64,000 nucleotides of DNA from Batillaria attramentaria (Eukaryota; Mollusca; Gastropoda; Batillariidae): NCBI GenBank assembly GCA_018292915.2, contig JACVVK020000035.1, forward strand, positions 2,658,501-2,722,500, read 5' to 3'. Below the pieces are notes generated by a model, which worked only from the letters and a program-made list of their open reading frames with translations, had not been told where the DNA came from and searched no databases. This document shows, piece after piece, positions 13,615 through 25,155 of this stretch. Each line of letters begins with the position of its first letter. Within the stretch, counting starts at the first letter, position 1. Made by a program: the position numbers and the translations under genes.

Positions 13615-13805
13615 GTAGGACTTCATAAGGAGGACTTCACTGAGCAGCGTAACCCATTTACATGTAAATTAGGCTCACGCGCCAGAGGCCGCGAGCGGAT
13701 AACGCGCTGCGATTAGCTAATGGTACCTGTAACGTGCCTAATTTACATGTAAATGGGTTACGCTGCTCAGCGAAGTCCTCCTTACGAAGTCCTACTAAAT
13801 ATGCC
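13615..13805. mobile_element. TIR family 2: 191-bp foldback element with TA target duplication
   Basis: Arms of about 75 bp (ggcatatttagtaggactt... and ...agtcctactaaatatgcc) are near-perfect inverted repeats. TA dinucleotides flank both ends, as for Tc1/mariner-type insertions. Further copies: 24165-24275 (partial) and 56667-57193. Confidence 0.88.
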
Positions 13806-14397
13806 TACTGATTGCTGCATGAGGTCGCTATTTTCTGCAAAATCTGTAAATCAACGGCAAACTGTAAGAAAGCTTGATAACTTTTTCTTTTTTTTAACAG
13901 CCTTTTCAACTTACCCGTTTCTGTGCAGCATTGAAAGCAGACAGTAATGTATCTTGCATGGATTAGCTAAAGAATGAGCAGCATGCTGGGTTACAAAGCG
14001 TTTCAAAGCTTATCCTCGGTTAGTGTATTATTTTAAAACATGTATCTGTACGTGCAAGATTAAGCTGCGCATGACATTGCGCTCACCAGAGCTATTTTCA
14101 CAGGTCAGTTATCTGTTGTCGGCCCATTTTCTGCTCAGTAAATTTATCTGACCCCATGAGTGGTAGGAGTGACCCTTTCCCTAGAAGAGCTTATCCTGTG
14201 CATGCTTGACATTGTTACAGATTAGGAGACAGGTTTTTATACTCTGGTCATGCAGTCTGTGAAATTACAGTAGGCTTGTCATATAGTGTACTGTATGCTA
14301 TTGTTGATCGTATAGGTTAACTGTTACCCAGTATTTCCTTACAAATCGGTGGTTCAGAGTACACCGAGCTGTAAGTTACAGCAGTTATCCTTGAGTA

Positions 14398-14775
14398 GTG
14401 ACGTTACCTGGAATGGACGACTCCACTCCTGTCAGCCAAAAGGGCCGAGCCCCTTGAATTCAGCCAATCACATCACATGGCATAATGAGCACAACACATG
14501 GCACGGTCTGGCAAAATTTCTTGCCGGGCACTACAACGAGTAAAGCACGTGTAGTTAGATATGACTGAAACATGGAAAGAAAGCAGTAAGTCCTTTGACG
14601 TCATTTGAGGAAAAAGACTGTTATGTCAATCTCTTTCATCTTGAAATAACCCCTATTTCCCATACAATGACGTCATGCGTGTACTGTGTTTGCCAATACA
14701 TGGCCGAACAGAGGGGTGGAGCTTTGGCCTTGCGGCTTGCAAAATGGAGTCGTCTGTCGCTCTGCACGATGAGAA
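14398..14775 (+). mobile_element. Interspersed element with CRE (TGACGTCA) motifs, copy 1
   Basis: Matches 29799-30175 over its length. The ends look inverted (gacgactcca and tggagtcgtc). It carries TGACGTCA at 14597-14604 and 14668-14675, and cagccaatcac (CCAAT). No ORF is conserved between copies. Confidence 0.75.
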
Positions 14776-15351
14776 CATATCAAGCTAAGATACACACGGG
14801 TATTCACACTTCTCAAGTTATCATACTCACAGTGATTAAGTAAGGATGCCCTCTGCGCGGATTGGCTGCATTGAAAATTTATCTGTTGCTTCAGAGAATC
14901 AGCGGTGAAGTGAAAGAGGAAGCTGTTCTATTTTAGGATTGATAAGAGCGCGTGTCGTGATGATGAACTCCGAAAAGGGTGTGGCTGTTATTTTGTGGTG
15001 CTTTTGTTTAATCATTGTGTTCAAGTGTTATTGTTAAAAGCTGTGAACTACCCATGTATATTGTATGTAAGCTGTGATTCCTGTGAACATTGCTTCATAG
15101 GTATCAAGGATGAAGATGCATGGACATGTATACTTGCACTTGTTTTTCCATTTTGTTGGCATACTTCTGCATTTACTGGTGTAGCATGTAAATCACAAAG
15201 TTTACCGGGCGGACCTGGTGAACAGCTCATGATCAGTCAGCATTGTGGAGTATTTGTGGTGAGCTTATAATCCCCTCCGACTCCTTCACCCTTTGTGCCC
15301 CCTCTTAATCACACACACAGGCATGCACACTGACACACACACGCACGCACG

Positions 15352-15390
<39 letters not shown>

Positions 15391-18315
15391 ATCCCCCTAA
15401 ATCTTACAGTGCAAATAAATTGTGTTCAAGTCGCTATCTCTTTTGATAAGAGCCCAAGTTTGACCCGTAGTCACAAGCTTCCTGCTAGTACATGGCAGTA
15501 CACCACTGTTGTGTGACTTGTCGCTGGATGTAAACTTCCATACAATGAACCTTTCCAAACTTGGACATTCCATTTATTATTGTTAATTGTTAACCAATTT
15601 TATCGTGAAATGTTTTTGAAAGTCTGTTGTTACATATACACGTACATGATTGTACTAACTTGAAAGCGCTCAAAATCTCAATCTGGGACATATCTTGATG
15701 AACATATCATGGTGACCATATCATTTTTGAATATTTTTTTCTGTGGTGCATGGAAAGCTTGGAGGAGGGCAAATATTGACAGAGAACACGTGTACATGTT
15801 TGAGTTAAACTATTGTGGTTTTAGCACTTTTACCATATATGCACTCTAACATATCCTTTTCTTGTGAGCAGTCAGTATTTTCAAAGCACCCAGCACCTAT
15901 GTATTAACCCCTCTCGCTTATGTATAATTTGCCCACTAATATCCCCATTAATTGTATTTATTACACAGTATTGTCCTTTTTGTAATTGTTAGCACAGTTT
16001 TTGTTTTTTTTGTTTTGAAGCTGTCGCATGACATCGCGGTGTCTCAACTCGGACAACTTCTTTTACATGCAGCAGCAGTGGTCTTGGTCTCTTCATTTAT
16101 AATCTGTCCCTTTTTTTCTTTTTTCTCTCCCCCCCCCCCCCCCCCCGCCCCAAGTAACACTTACTCCAGAAGTTAAAAAAAAAAATGTATTCAATTATTT
16201 ACTGAAGACGTAGTCAAAATTAACATTGATGCTATGCATCTGTCTTGGTCCACAAAATTCAGCATGATTTGGCGTTTTCAGCTAAGGTGCTGTGACGAGT
16301 TGATATTTATTAACCTTGTGAAATCAGAGTGTCTTAATGTCTGCTACTGTTTCAAAGTGTTGTGGCACAGTATGCCAGTTTTAAACTTTCTGACAGGCCA
16401 ATGTTCATTGTTGCTGATGTTTATATTGTCTTATGTTTGTGCAAACATTGCACCCTATGTAACACTGTGTCTTCATCCAACACTTTTTTTTTTTATCTCC
16501 TTAGTCCTGCATTCTGTATACCACCCTATGACTTTTCATCACCTGTAATCTTATTTTGAGTTTGTATTGGAATATCCAGATTATTTTCAGGCTGCCAATC
16601 AGAGGGTGTATTTTGCGTTCAAAAAGTTCAATCATGTTCAGATTATTTTCAATATATCTACACAGATCAGCCATCCTGTCATTCTAGTCTTGATTATTTG
16701 CAAGTCAGCAGAAACAGTGGTGCATATTTTAGTCACAACTTGTTACTTTTTCCCTGATTCATTTGATAGTCAGTGTTTGATTTTCACTTTTTACATTTAA
16801 ACCAAGCTGTGCTTGTTTTGTTCAGTTTGCTTGACTCGTTTTATTTTTTTTTGTTGGTTTTGCATTCTGGTCATTATGTGATTTTTTCTTGGTTGATTTG
16901 TTGTGCATATGTGTATACACTTTTGATATATCAGTCTTAGTTGATTTAACTTATAAAAAAAAATTCTAAATTAAGAGAGGAGATTTTTGTCCACAGAGGT
17001 GCTTTGAGATTTTGCTCTACATCAATTATTAGGTGTACACGTTTGAATGTGCTCCTAAGGTTGTGCCTATTCTCTTAAACAGATGAAAGTCAAGATTCTG
17101 TATCCCTTCATGTGATGACGGTTTCACATTCCTTTTGACTTGGACCAGTGCAGAGTTGCAGTCTATTTATATGGGTCTCTGGTAATCCATGGAATACAAG
17201 TATACAGTGTAGTTTATTACGCTCTGTACAAGCAGCTGTCGACACAATCCTGCCTTGGGAAATCCTTTACGCTTGAAATGTACTTTTTTTCATGGTAGTT
17301 TTTGTTTTGTCAAAAAACAAAACAAACAAACAAAAAAGCAGCGAACTTTGTACTAACATTTTAACTAATTTTCATTGCTTTTTGGACGTATTTAACATTA
17401 CTTATTTATATTTGGATTAGGTGTGTGTGCAAGTCATATTCAAGTTTCTGACTTTCATATGATAATCACTACTCATTCTTTTGCCTGCAGAAGACAAATT
17501 CTTGCCCAGATTGCCTTTGGAGTGTACAATTTAATGTTATTTTCTTGAAAGTAAGCTGAAACTGAAATCCATGCATAGATTCCAGGGCCTTGTTATTTAC
17601 TATGGCTACCAACGTTCAGAACTTTTGAACATTTTATTTATCATTACCTATAAAAACAACCTTTTACGCACTGCATTTTAAATGATGTACTTTGGTCATT
17701 TATTGAAAATATAAATTATCATTTATCAATATATATTAAAAAAAAATTAAGAGTCTTAACGTTTGTAGGATGAGCACTTCTAGCTGTGTGGCATGACTGA
17801 CATGGGCACTAGTAATGTTTATTACAGTCGTTCTTTTTTTTCTTTTCTTTTTTTTAAATCAAGTTTTTGGCATAGATTGCTACAGCTTCAGCATTTTTCT
17901 ACACGTCTATGAACAATATGCATCTTTGATCCTCGTGGAATCTACTTTGTAACATTTTAGATGTACCTTACTTTTGGATATATGTAAACTGATGAGAAGC
18001 CTACTATACCATATTACATGTACCATACTCGGAATAATCAGCGTGTGATCTTTTTAACTTGTTTCCAGTGCTGGCATGAACCTGTCATTTCAGGAGACCA
18101 GCACCGATAGGTTTGCCTTTAGGTAGTTTGCCCAGACAAGTGATGTTAAACTGGCACTTAGTGTTGACATTTTATGCAGAACTAATTAAATGTATGTAGC
18201 TTTTGTACTCGAGAATTACATGGAGTATGTGAAAATTCTTTTATACTAATCCTAGTTGACGTTTTCTGAAAGGAGAAATTGATGCTCTAAGACAGCGGAC
18301 TAACAGTTCATTATG

Positions 18316-18720
18316 AAGGTGAACTTGCTTGTGACCCTTGGTTGGTGTACTCTTTTACAGAAGTCACTTGCAACGTCACGTTGATAGAGTGACTGGCCTC
18401 CTATCGCCCACCAACTTTGTTTTTCTGAAGTTTTAGATGTGACATCTCTTTTTTTTCTGTTTTTTTTTTCCTGAAATCATCTACTGACAAAACATACTTG
18501 ATTAAGCTGTTTCTGCTGCCTCTACCATTTCAAAATGTCATCATCTTGCTGTGCGTATACAGTGTAGTTGTTAAGTAAGAGGTCTGTAGGAAAGTTCATG
18601 ATGTAGCAATAAAGCTGCCAGAACTTCTTTTGTGGTTTGTGTCGTTCTTATGAACATGCAGCTGACGTCTTTAACATTGTACAACACGCACGCTGTCATC
18701 ACAAAGAACGTCTGAAGATT
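18316..18720 (+). repeat. Direct repeat A flanking the receptor gene
   Basis: Shares ordered blocks with 24554-24925: aagctgtttctgctg, aaaatgtcatc, cagtgtagttgtt, gctgccagaactt, gcagctgac, and cacaaagaacgtctgaag. Same orientation. Confidence 0.82.
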
Positions 18721-18889
18721 CTTTTTGCAAGAAAAAAAAAAGCAGCAACAACAAAACAAACAAACAAAACACACACACACACACACAAAGAATACTGGAG
18801 CACATAATATTATTTGAAGTGAGTTACATCCACTACTCTGTGGTGAATCGTGCAGAAACAGAGAGCCTCAAGATGGTGTGGTGATCCTT

Positions 18890-19215
18890 GAAGGTGTTTG
18901 GGGATTGGTTGTGTCCAAGAATTAGCGGTTGTTTCCCCTACCCCGGCCCTGAATTTCCACCCAGATGACCTAGGTGATCTTGAAAATGGGATTTTTAGCG
19001 TGCACACTTCATAGCGTGCGTGCATATGTACACGAAGGCGAGCCAGGCATCGTAAATGAGTCTGTACTTAATCTCACCCGATTTGCTCACGAAAAATCCC
19101 ACCGAAGTCCTGCCCACCGTGGATACAAACAAGCAGCGCAGGATCCGAAGTCGGATGCATCAACCACTAGACCAAATCCCCTACATTCAGTCGGTCACGT
19201 ATATGTGTGTGTACG
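18890..19215 (-). repeat. Probable tRNA-derived repeat, minus orientation
   Basis: The reversed head catcaaccactagacca near 19160 resembles the heads of the other SINEs here. Part of the body (gggatttttagcgtgcac...catatgtacacgaagg) has a diverged reverse-complement relative at about 340-470. Confidence 0.5.
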
Positions 19216-19689
19216 CTGATCTTGTCACCCATACTCCTAGTCAAATGACTGAAATCAGAACCAGCGTCAGCTAGTAAATGGATCTGGAGGGTGATTTCAA
19301 TGAAGCAGACAAGTTTGGTCCCGCAGGCACAGAAGCAGTTAACTGCCGTACATAGCAACCACTGATAGAGTGGAAGCTGCAAATGCATGAAGGGAAGTTG
19401 GGTATTTGCTTGACACTTAAACAAAAGCCATCGAAAGTGATGCCGCAATTCCGTAAAAGCAATGACCCATTAACCTATTGCAGAATGCATTTAACGGAAG
19501 CACAAACAAACCTTGGGGAGAAAAGTTTATGTGCCAGTTTTCACACAACAAATTTATAATGCACTTATGCCAATAAACTAACTCACGCGAGATTTTGTTT
19601 ACCAGCAAACCTGCGAAAACAGAGTTGCAATGGTCCAAGCTGGTGTTTATATTTTGTTTACTGATGGACATCTGCATTCTGGAACTAAT

Positions 19690-20045
19690 ATATGTGTACC
19701 AGCCAGCGCGCAACTTGTGGTCTGCAAGTTCTCTCCGCCTGCGGCTCCGTTCGGCTGACGACCCCTGTAAGAAGAGGCATGGTGCACGGTCCTTCAAAAA
19801 TGCAGCGCCGAAATTGTGGAGCTCTCTCCCTGAGACAGTGAAGGAGGCAGTCAGCATTACCGCATTCCGGAAACGCCTGAAGACTCATCTCTTTAGTGCC
19901 TCACGCCAGTAACCATCTGCAGTTTTGTTGTTTGTTTGTTTGTTTTTTGCCCACTGTCTTTCCTTTCAAAACCTCTCCCTCAGCGCCGTGAGCACTCAGT
20001 AAGGGTGGAGCCGTGCGCTAAGTCATCATCATCATCATCATTTAT
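19690..20045 (+). mobile_element. LINE 3' end: reverse-transcriptase C-terminus and tail
   Basis: The frame ending at 19912 reads LRSADDPC, then HGARSFKNAAPKLWSSLPE and FRKRLKTHLF, the usual C-terminal end of non-LTR retrotransposon ORF2. The tail (ctttcctttcaaaacctctccc, gagcactcagtaagg, gccgtgcgcta) ends in (ATC)n at about 20026-20042. 5'-truncated. Confidence 0.85.
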
Positions 20046-20624
20046 ACTCTACTGGGTGCATGCAAACACTGTGATGCAAGCATAAGATGTCAAGGTGAAG
20101 TCCCCCCCCCCAAAAAAAAAAAAAAAATTAAAAAAAAATCACTTCAGCAATCTTCTTTTTCATATCACATTCTGCCTGTTCAGTTCTGATGCTGCTGTGG
20201 ACACAACCGTCAGTTACGTCTATTTACAGAATCATCAGGCTAGCAAAACGCCCGGCTAGGGTGATGGGATTTACAAAACAGACGTGTTTCACCTATTTCC
20301 CTCAGGAACAGCATGAAAGTTTAATGAGCACTTTACGGGAGATGAGTCATCCATTATCGGACAGTATAAAATGGGTGAGCACAGGAGGAATCCGCTCCAA
20401 TCGGTAACGTAGCTAGGCGGCCTACTGACACTCACAACGAGTGTATGTCACAATAACATTGACACCTGTGTGTGCTGCGTTTTGGACAAATGCCCCTGCG
20501 ATACTGCCTCATGACCAGTCAACACCTACTCCAAGACTGCCTACCCGCTCCATGATGTTGCCAGGAGAGTAGCTTGGCCGGAGGACACTACACTGAGAGA
20601 AAAATGCGGAGACCTGGAGGCTGC

Positions 20625-20930
20625 AGATGACTATAACATTCATCGGATGACTATAGCATTCATCGGATGACGATAACATTCATCAAAGGCCTATAATCGG
20701 AGGCCTGTGACATTCATCAGGGGACTATAACGTTCATCAGGGGACTATAACAGCCACCTGAGGACTATAACATTCAGAGGACTATAACATTCATCCGTGG
20801 ACTATAGCATTCGTCAGAGGACTACAGCGTTCATCAGAGGACTACAACATTCATCAGGGGACCACAACATTCATCAGAGGACAACAACATTCATCAGATG
20901 ACTATAACATTCATCAGAGCTACAGGCGTC
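20625..20930 (+). repeat. About 20-bp minisatellite in the receptor 5' flank/5'UTR
   Basis: About 14 degenerate units of the form gaggactataacattcatc run up to about 50 bp before the receptor start codon. Some units are shortened or fused. It lies where the 5'UTR or proximal promoter should be. Confidence 0.85.
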
Positions 20931-20982
20931 ACCATCTAGCGTTCCACGACGACGAAGAAACAGCAAGTTCTTCAACCCCAGC

Positions 20983-22213
20983 ATGGAAACGTACGCTACG
21001 ATATGGATCTCAGCTGCAATGGTCTCCGTCATTTTGACTGTCAACTTCAGCAGGGAAGGCTGCAGTATGTGCTGTGAAGCGGCAGATGCTCTCCCGCCCT
21101 CCAGGCTTGGCTACTACGAACTGCGCAGATTCATCCTGAACCACAACATTGTGGAAGGGAAAATTCCGCCTAAAATCATCCCTATCCGAAACAAAAACTT
21201 CACCGATGCCATCAAAGTCGATTTGGCGTTGTACCCCGTGGAAATCATGTCTTTGGATGCAACTGAGCAAGTGATGAGCGTGACAAGTTACCTGGTCGTA
21301 ATGTGGGAAGATCCGCAGCTAACTTGGAATCCTGAAGATCATGACAACGTGGAGATGGTCGAGCTAAAGGCTTCAGATATATGGCTCCCAACACTGTCCA
21401 TTGTCAACATGGTCGGGAAGAAGGAAATCCTTCAGGATCACAAAGATGGATCTGTGAACTTGTACTCCGATGGACACGTAATTCTGTCGACCTCTGTGCA
21501 GCTGATGACCGCCTGTAAAATGGACTTGATGTACTTCCCGTTTGATGAGCAGGACTGTGACATCATCTTCTACACTTTGTCAGAGACTCCAGTTGCCATC
21601 CACCAACTTGACGTGCCTCTTGAAACATCGCTGCAGCAGTATGGGGCAGGTGGGGAGTGGACTCTTACAAACGTGAAGTGGACACCATTGTACGACATTT
21701 TTAACGTCCGCTACACGAGCTCAGTGCGTGGACAGTTTACACTGACCCTGAAGCGCAAGACAACCTTCTACACAGCCACCATCATAGGCCCCATGATCCT
21801 GTTCACGGTGATGAATTGTCTGGTGTTTATCATCCCACTGGAGTCTGGTGAAAAGATTTCTTTTCTCATCTCCATTTTCATCTCCAACACTGTCTTCTCC
21901 AGCTACGTCAACGGAATCATGCCTCGAGGACTGGGAGCTAAGGTTGGTGAAACTACTACTACTACTACTAATGAATCATGCTTCTATATTGCAAATTCTC
22001 ACAAAGTGACTCAATGCGCATGTGACTCCCGCATCCATACCGACAAATAATGTCAGTAACACACACACACAGGGCACGGAATCATGCCTCGAGAACTGGG
22101 AGGTAAGGTTGGTGATAATAATAATAATAAATCGTGCTTACGTAGCTCAAATTCTCACAAAGTGACTCAATGCACATATACTCTCGCATTTCATACCAAC
22201 ACTGAGATATGAA

Positions 22214-22275
<62 letters not shown>

Positions 22276-23751
22276 TGACCATTCTAGAATTGTAAAATAA
22301 CGAAATTGTAAAATAAATATCTACTGCAAGCGCAGCTGTCTAACTGATCACATCTTGCGGCGTGGGACTTTAAACTCAACTAAGACCGTGTAATTGAATT
22401 TTTGATGAACTGTTGTTAGGCCGGGAACCCAAAGAAAACTAGAACTGTCAGTTTCCTGTCTGAACCACTGAACCAGCATCTTTAAGCCGCATAGTTAAAC
22501 ATCGGGGGGGGGGGGGGGGGGGGCGTTAATCAAAATGGACGGCCTTTGCCCGTTGCTATGCCACAGTTTCGGTGACGACTGCTCCCATTTAAACTCGTTA
22601 TTTTCAAAACGAGCATATACACGTCTTTAGTTAGTCGGTTTCTGGCTGGTAAACGGCCCATTTCAATCGTACTAACCGACAGCTGAAAATTTAAAGCGGT
22701 TTTTTCCCCTGGTGCTGTGGCGTCTTGTTATGAATTTGGAAAACAACAACAACAAACAACGCGATGCTACGGCGTGGGAACACGCTGGCTGACGGTGCAA
22801 TAATGTGGAGCGGTACTAGATAACACCGGAACTGAAACGCCCGTCCGTTCTGTTTCACCCCCCGTGAACATGGCAACAGTGCCGCCTCTTCTTTTATCGT
22901 GTGTTGTTTATTTTCCAGGTCCCTCTTTTTGGATGGTCTACGTGTTGGGCATTTTGATGGTGTTGTTTATGTTCCAGGTCCCTTCTTGAAGTTCTTGATG
23001 GTCTGTGTGTTAGGCGTGTGGATGATGTGTTGTTTATGTTCCAGGTCCCTGCTTGACGTTCTTGATGGTCTGTGTGTTAGGCGTGTGGATCATGTGTTGT
23101 TTATTTTCCAGGTACCTCTCTTGATGGTCTACGTGTTGGGCATTTTGACGATGTTTATTTTCCAGGTCCCTTCTTGAAGTTCTACGTGTTAGGCGTGTGG
23201 ATGATGTGTTGTTTATTTTCCAGGTACCTCTCTTGATGGTCTACGTGCTAGGCATGTGGATGATGAGCCTTGCCAATTTTCTTGCGACTGTCGTCGTGAT
23301 GAGGAAATTCCACCGTGAGCAGAAAGTGGACGCAAGGCAGGACGAACATCAAGAAGGCGGGACGGAAAACAAATCGCCTGCACTCTCTGGCATTCTGGGT
23401 TCCATGCGCTGCGAAAAATGCCAGAGAAACCGCGTGTCTGACTCAGCAGCCTCGATCTTCGACCAAAACCAGCAAGCCTCTTCCGATGACCGTGCAGCCA
23501 GTGTCAAGCCAGAACAACACCAGGACCAGCTTGACGAAATCAAACTACCAGGGGGGACAAAGGTGGCCAAGAGAGACAAGCGTGGAGGACACAACCTGTC
23601 ATTCAGTTTACAAGCGAACGAGAGCAACCAGAGGGCAACCACAAGCTGCCTGACAGCCAAGCAGCTTGACCACATCTTTCTAGTGATAAGTCTGATGATT
23701 GTCACTGCTGCCATAGTCGGTTTGTGTACGGTAATGGTCAAGGGACAGTAA
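20983..23751 (+). CDS. Divergent Cys-loop (nicotinic receptor-like) channel subunit
   Basis: Exon 1 (20983-21942) carries a signal peptide, the whole extracellular domain, M1 and M2. Exon 2 (23224-23751) carries M3, the cytoplasmic loop and M4. Both ends are phase 0, giving 495 aa. The Cys-loop is C178-C192 with 13 residues between, including FPFDEQDC. M1 is about 263-286. M2 is about 289-312 and starts GEKIS, so the -1' Glu expected of cation channels is present. M3 is 321-350 and M4 about 468-491. Ligand-site features of alpha subunits are missing: no vicinal Cys pair in loop C, no loop B Trp (FYTLSE instead of a SW-type motif), and loop A reads WLPTLSIVN without the Tyr. The 9' Leu is Ile and the 20' Glu is Gly. 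It is therefore a non-alpha or orphan subunit. The extracellular domain in one exon is unusual for nAChR genes. The start is supported by the signal peptide; the 5' flank is a minisatellite. Confidence 0.9.
21911..22200 (+). repeat. 165-bp tandem duplication of the receptor exon 1 end and donor
   Basis: acggaatcatgcctcgag...ctgggag starts at 21911 and again at 22076. The copies continue in parallel through a trinucleotide stretch and tctcacaaagtgactcaatg. Copy 1 gives the in-frame donor AAG|GTTGGT (exon end 21942). Copy 2 reads GAG|GTAAGG, closer to the U1 consensus, but lies in the intron. Confidence 0.85.
22208..22273. repeat. (CA)n microsatellite in the receptor intron
   Basis: Pure CA array of about 66 bp downstream of the duplicated donor. 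The rest of the 1.28-kb intron has a G20 run (22504-22523) and the acceptor array. Confidence 0.95.
22907..23223 (+). repeat. Five tandem decoy copies of the receptor M3-exon acceptor
   Basis: Exon 2 begins after ttattttccag at 23224. Related copies of the acceptor plus the first 40-50 exon bases start at 22919, 22978, 23045, 23112 and 23166 (spacings 59, 67, 67, 54 and 58). Each has a T-rich tract, a ttccag, then gt(c/a)cct. Read in exon phase, copies 1, 2 and 5 reach stops (for example VPS then TGA), while copy 4 reads VPLLMVYVLG like the real exon. Only the sixth copy continues into a full M3. Confidence 0.9.
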
Positions 23752-23752
23752 G

Positions 23753-23850
23753 GGTGGGTGGATGCTTGGGCGTTTAACGTCCTTTTCTACCACATACGGG
23801 TGATGTCAAAGACGGGGCAACGACGAAAACGTCAGCATAAATATTTCAAG
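23753..23850 (-). repeat. SINE-C tail fragment
   Basis: gggcgtttaacgtccttttc and ggtgatgtcaaagacggggc match the reverse of the SINE-C tail (full copies 51742-51908 and 61135-61310). It starts right after the receptor stop codon, so it is probably in the 3'UTR. Confidence 0.8.
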
Positions 23851-24164
23851 GGACAGTAAGTCAGTGAAGAGACATATAATTATGGGAAGTGAGATAAAAA
23901 CAAAACAAAAAAACAAACAAAAAAAACAAAAAAAAAACAAAGGCACTTCACTTTCGGAAATGTGCGAGACTACGGTGCTTCTGACTTAATTCCTCCTCAA
24001 ATAACGCTTTGCTGTCCAAATGACCGATTTTATTCCTTCATTTAATCCAAGTGAAAACGTGACTGGATAAATTTTGTTTAGCAGACGGACGGACTGAGTA
24101 AGTCAGCATTTGAAACTGTAATTTTCTGGGAAGCGCAGAATCAGGAGTTCTAAATTTGACATTA

Positions 24165-24275
24165 CAGAGGCCGCGAGCGGCTAACGCGCTGCGATCAGGT
24201 AATGGTACCCCGGATGTGCCTAATTTACATGTAAACGGGTTATGCTGCTCAGCGACGTTCTCCCTACTAACATGC
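24165..24275 (+). mobile_element. TIR family 2, partial copy
   Basis: agaggccgcgagcgg-taacgcgctgcgat, taatggtacc, taatttacatgtaaa-gggtta and gctgctcagcga match the right half of 13615-13805. The left arm is missing. Confidence 0.85.
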
Positions 24276-24553
24276 CTCATTACGTCAAGTTAGTCTGGGG
24301 AACAGATCTACTGTCACGTAACGAGAGACACTACGTATCTGTAAATATCAGCCCTTTGCATCTGTGTTACTTTGTATAGCATTTACGTTACATGATTCTT
24401 GTCTGTCATGCGGGTTGTGTGTATTTCATGTCTATTTTCCCTTTTTGTCCCGGCCGGCCACATACACGTTTTCCGGGGAAAAAATTGATGCCACAGAGGA
24501 GAGGACAAATCATCCCACGTGACTGACTGGAACACAAAATCACGTATCATTGT

Positions 24554-24925
24554 CAAGATAACTTTGCATGTGACCCGTGGTTGGTTAACTCTTCTGTCAG
24601 CCTCTTGGTTATTCGCCACTCATTAACGATGTGGATTTTCTTTGTCCGAGGCTTTAGATGTGGCTTATTTCTGAAAATCATCCATTGACGAACTTCACTG
24701 GTAAAGCTGTTTCTGCTGTCTTTGCCCTTTGAAAATGTCATCCTCCCTGCTTTGTGTACATCCAGTGTAGTTGTTGAGTAACAAGCCCCCCCCCCCCCTC
24801 CCCCCATTTCTCACTCAAAAGCTGCCAGAACTTGTTCTGTGGTTTGTGTCTTTCTGGTGACCATGCAGCTGACTTCTTCAACACTGTACAACACGCAAAC
24901 TTTTATCACAAAGAACGTCTGAAGT
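24554..24925 (+). repeat. Direct repeat B flanking the receptor gene
   Basis: Partner of 18316-18720; the pair bracket 5.8 kb holding a LINE tail and the whole receptor gene. A C-tract (24787-24802) is inserted in this copy. Confidence 0.82.
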
Positions 24926-25155
24926 TTCTGACTGACCATTTTATTTCAAATGAGTTCTTGGTACACTTTTCAAGCGAGTTATATACATCTGACCTCAGTT
25001 AAAATACGCCTACAGCAGACATACTATTTCACAAAACTTGTCTCTCCACAGCTACTGGAAATATATTAAAGGCATTATACATGTACAATTCTTTCTATCC
25101 CATTCCCCATGCACTAGACCAGACAAATTTTCTTCACTTTCCATAGCAATTCGCA

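Larger units (their letters stand above)
12932..18620 (+). other. Clarin 3'UTR or AT-rich intergenic DNA
   Basis: No second gene is visible. Possible poly(A) signals AATAAA occur at 15414-15419 and 18608-18613. It contains the TIR elements at 13615-13805 and about 14398-14775, a CA array (15357-15386) and poly-C near 16131-16146. If the last signal is used the 3'UTR would be about 5.7 kb. Confidence 0.45.

Noticed and set aside
22899..23177. 92-codon frame spanning the receptor acceptor array
   Set aside because: It only runs through decoy acceptor copies and is out of phase with both receptor exons.
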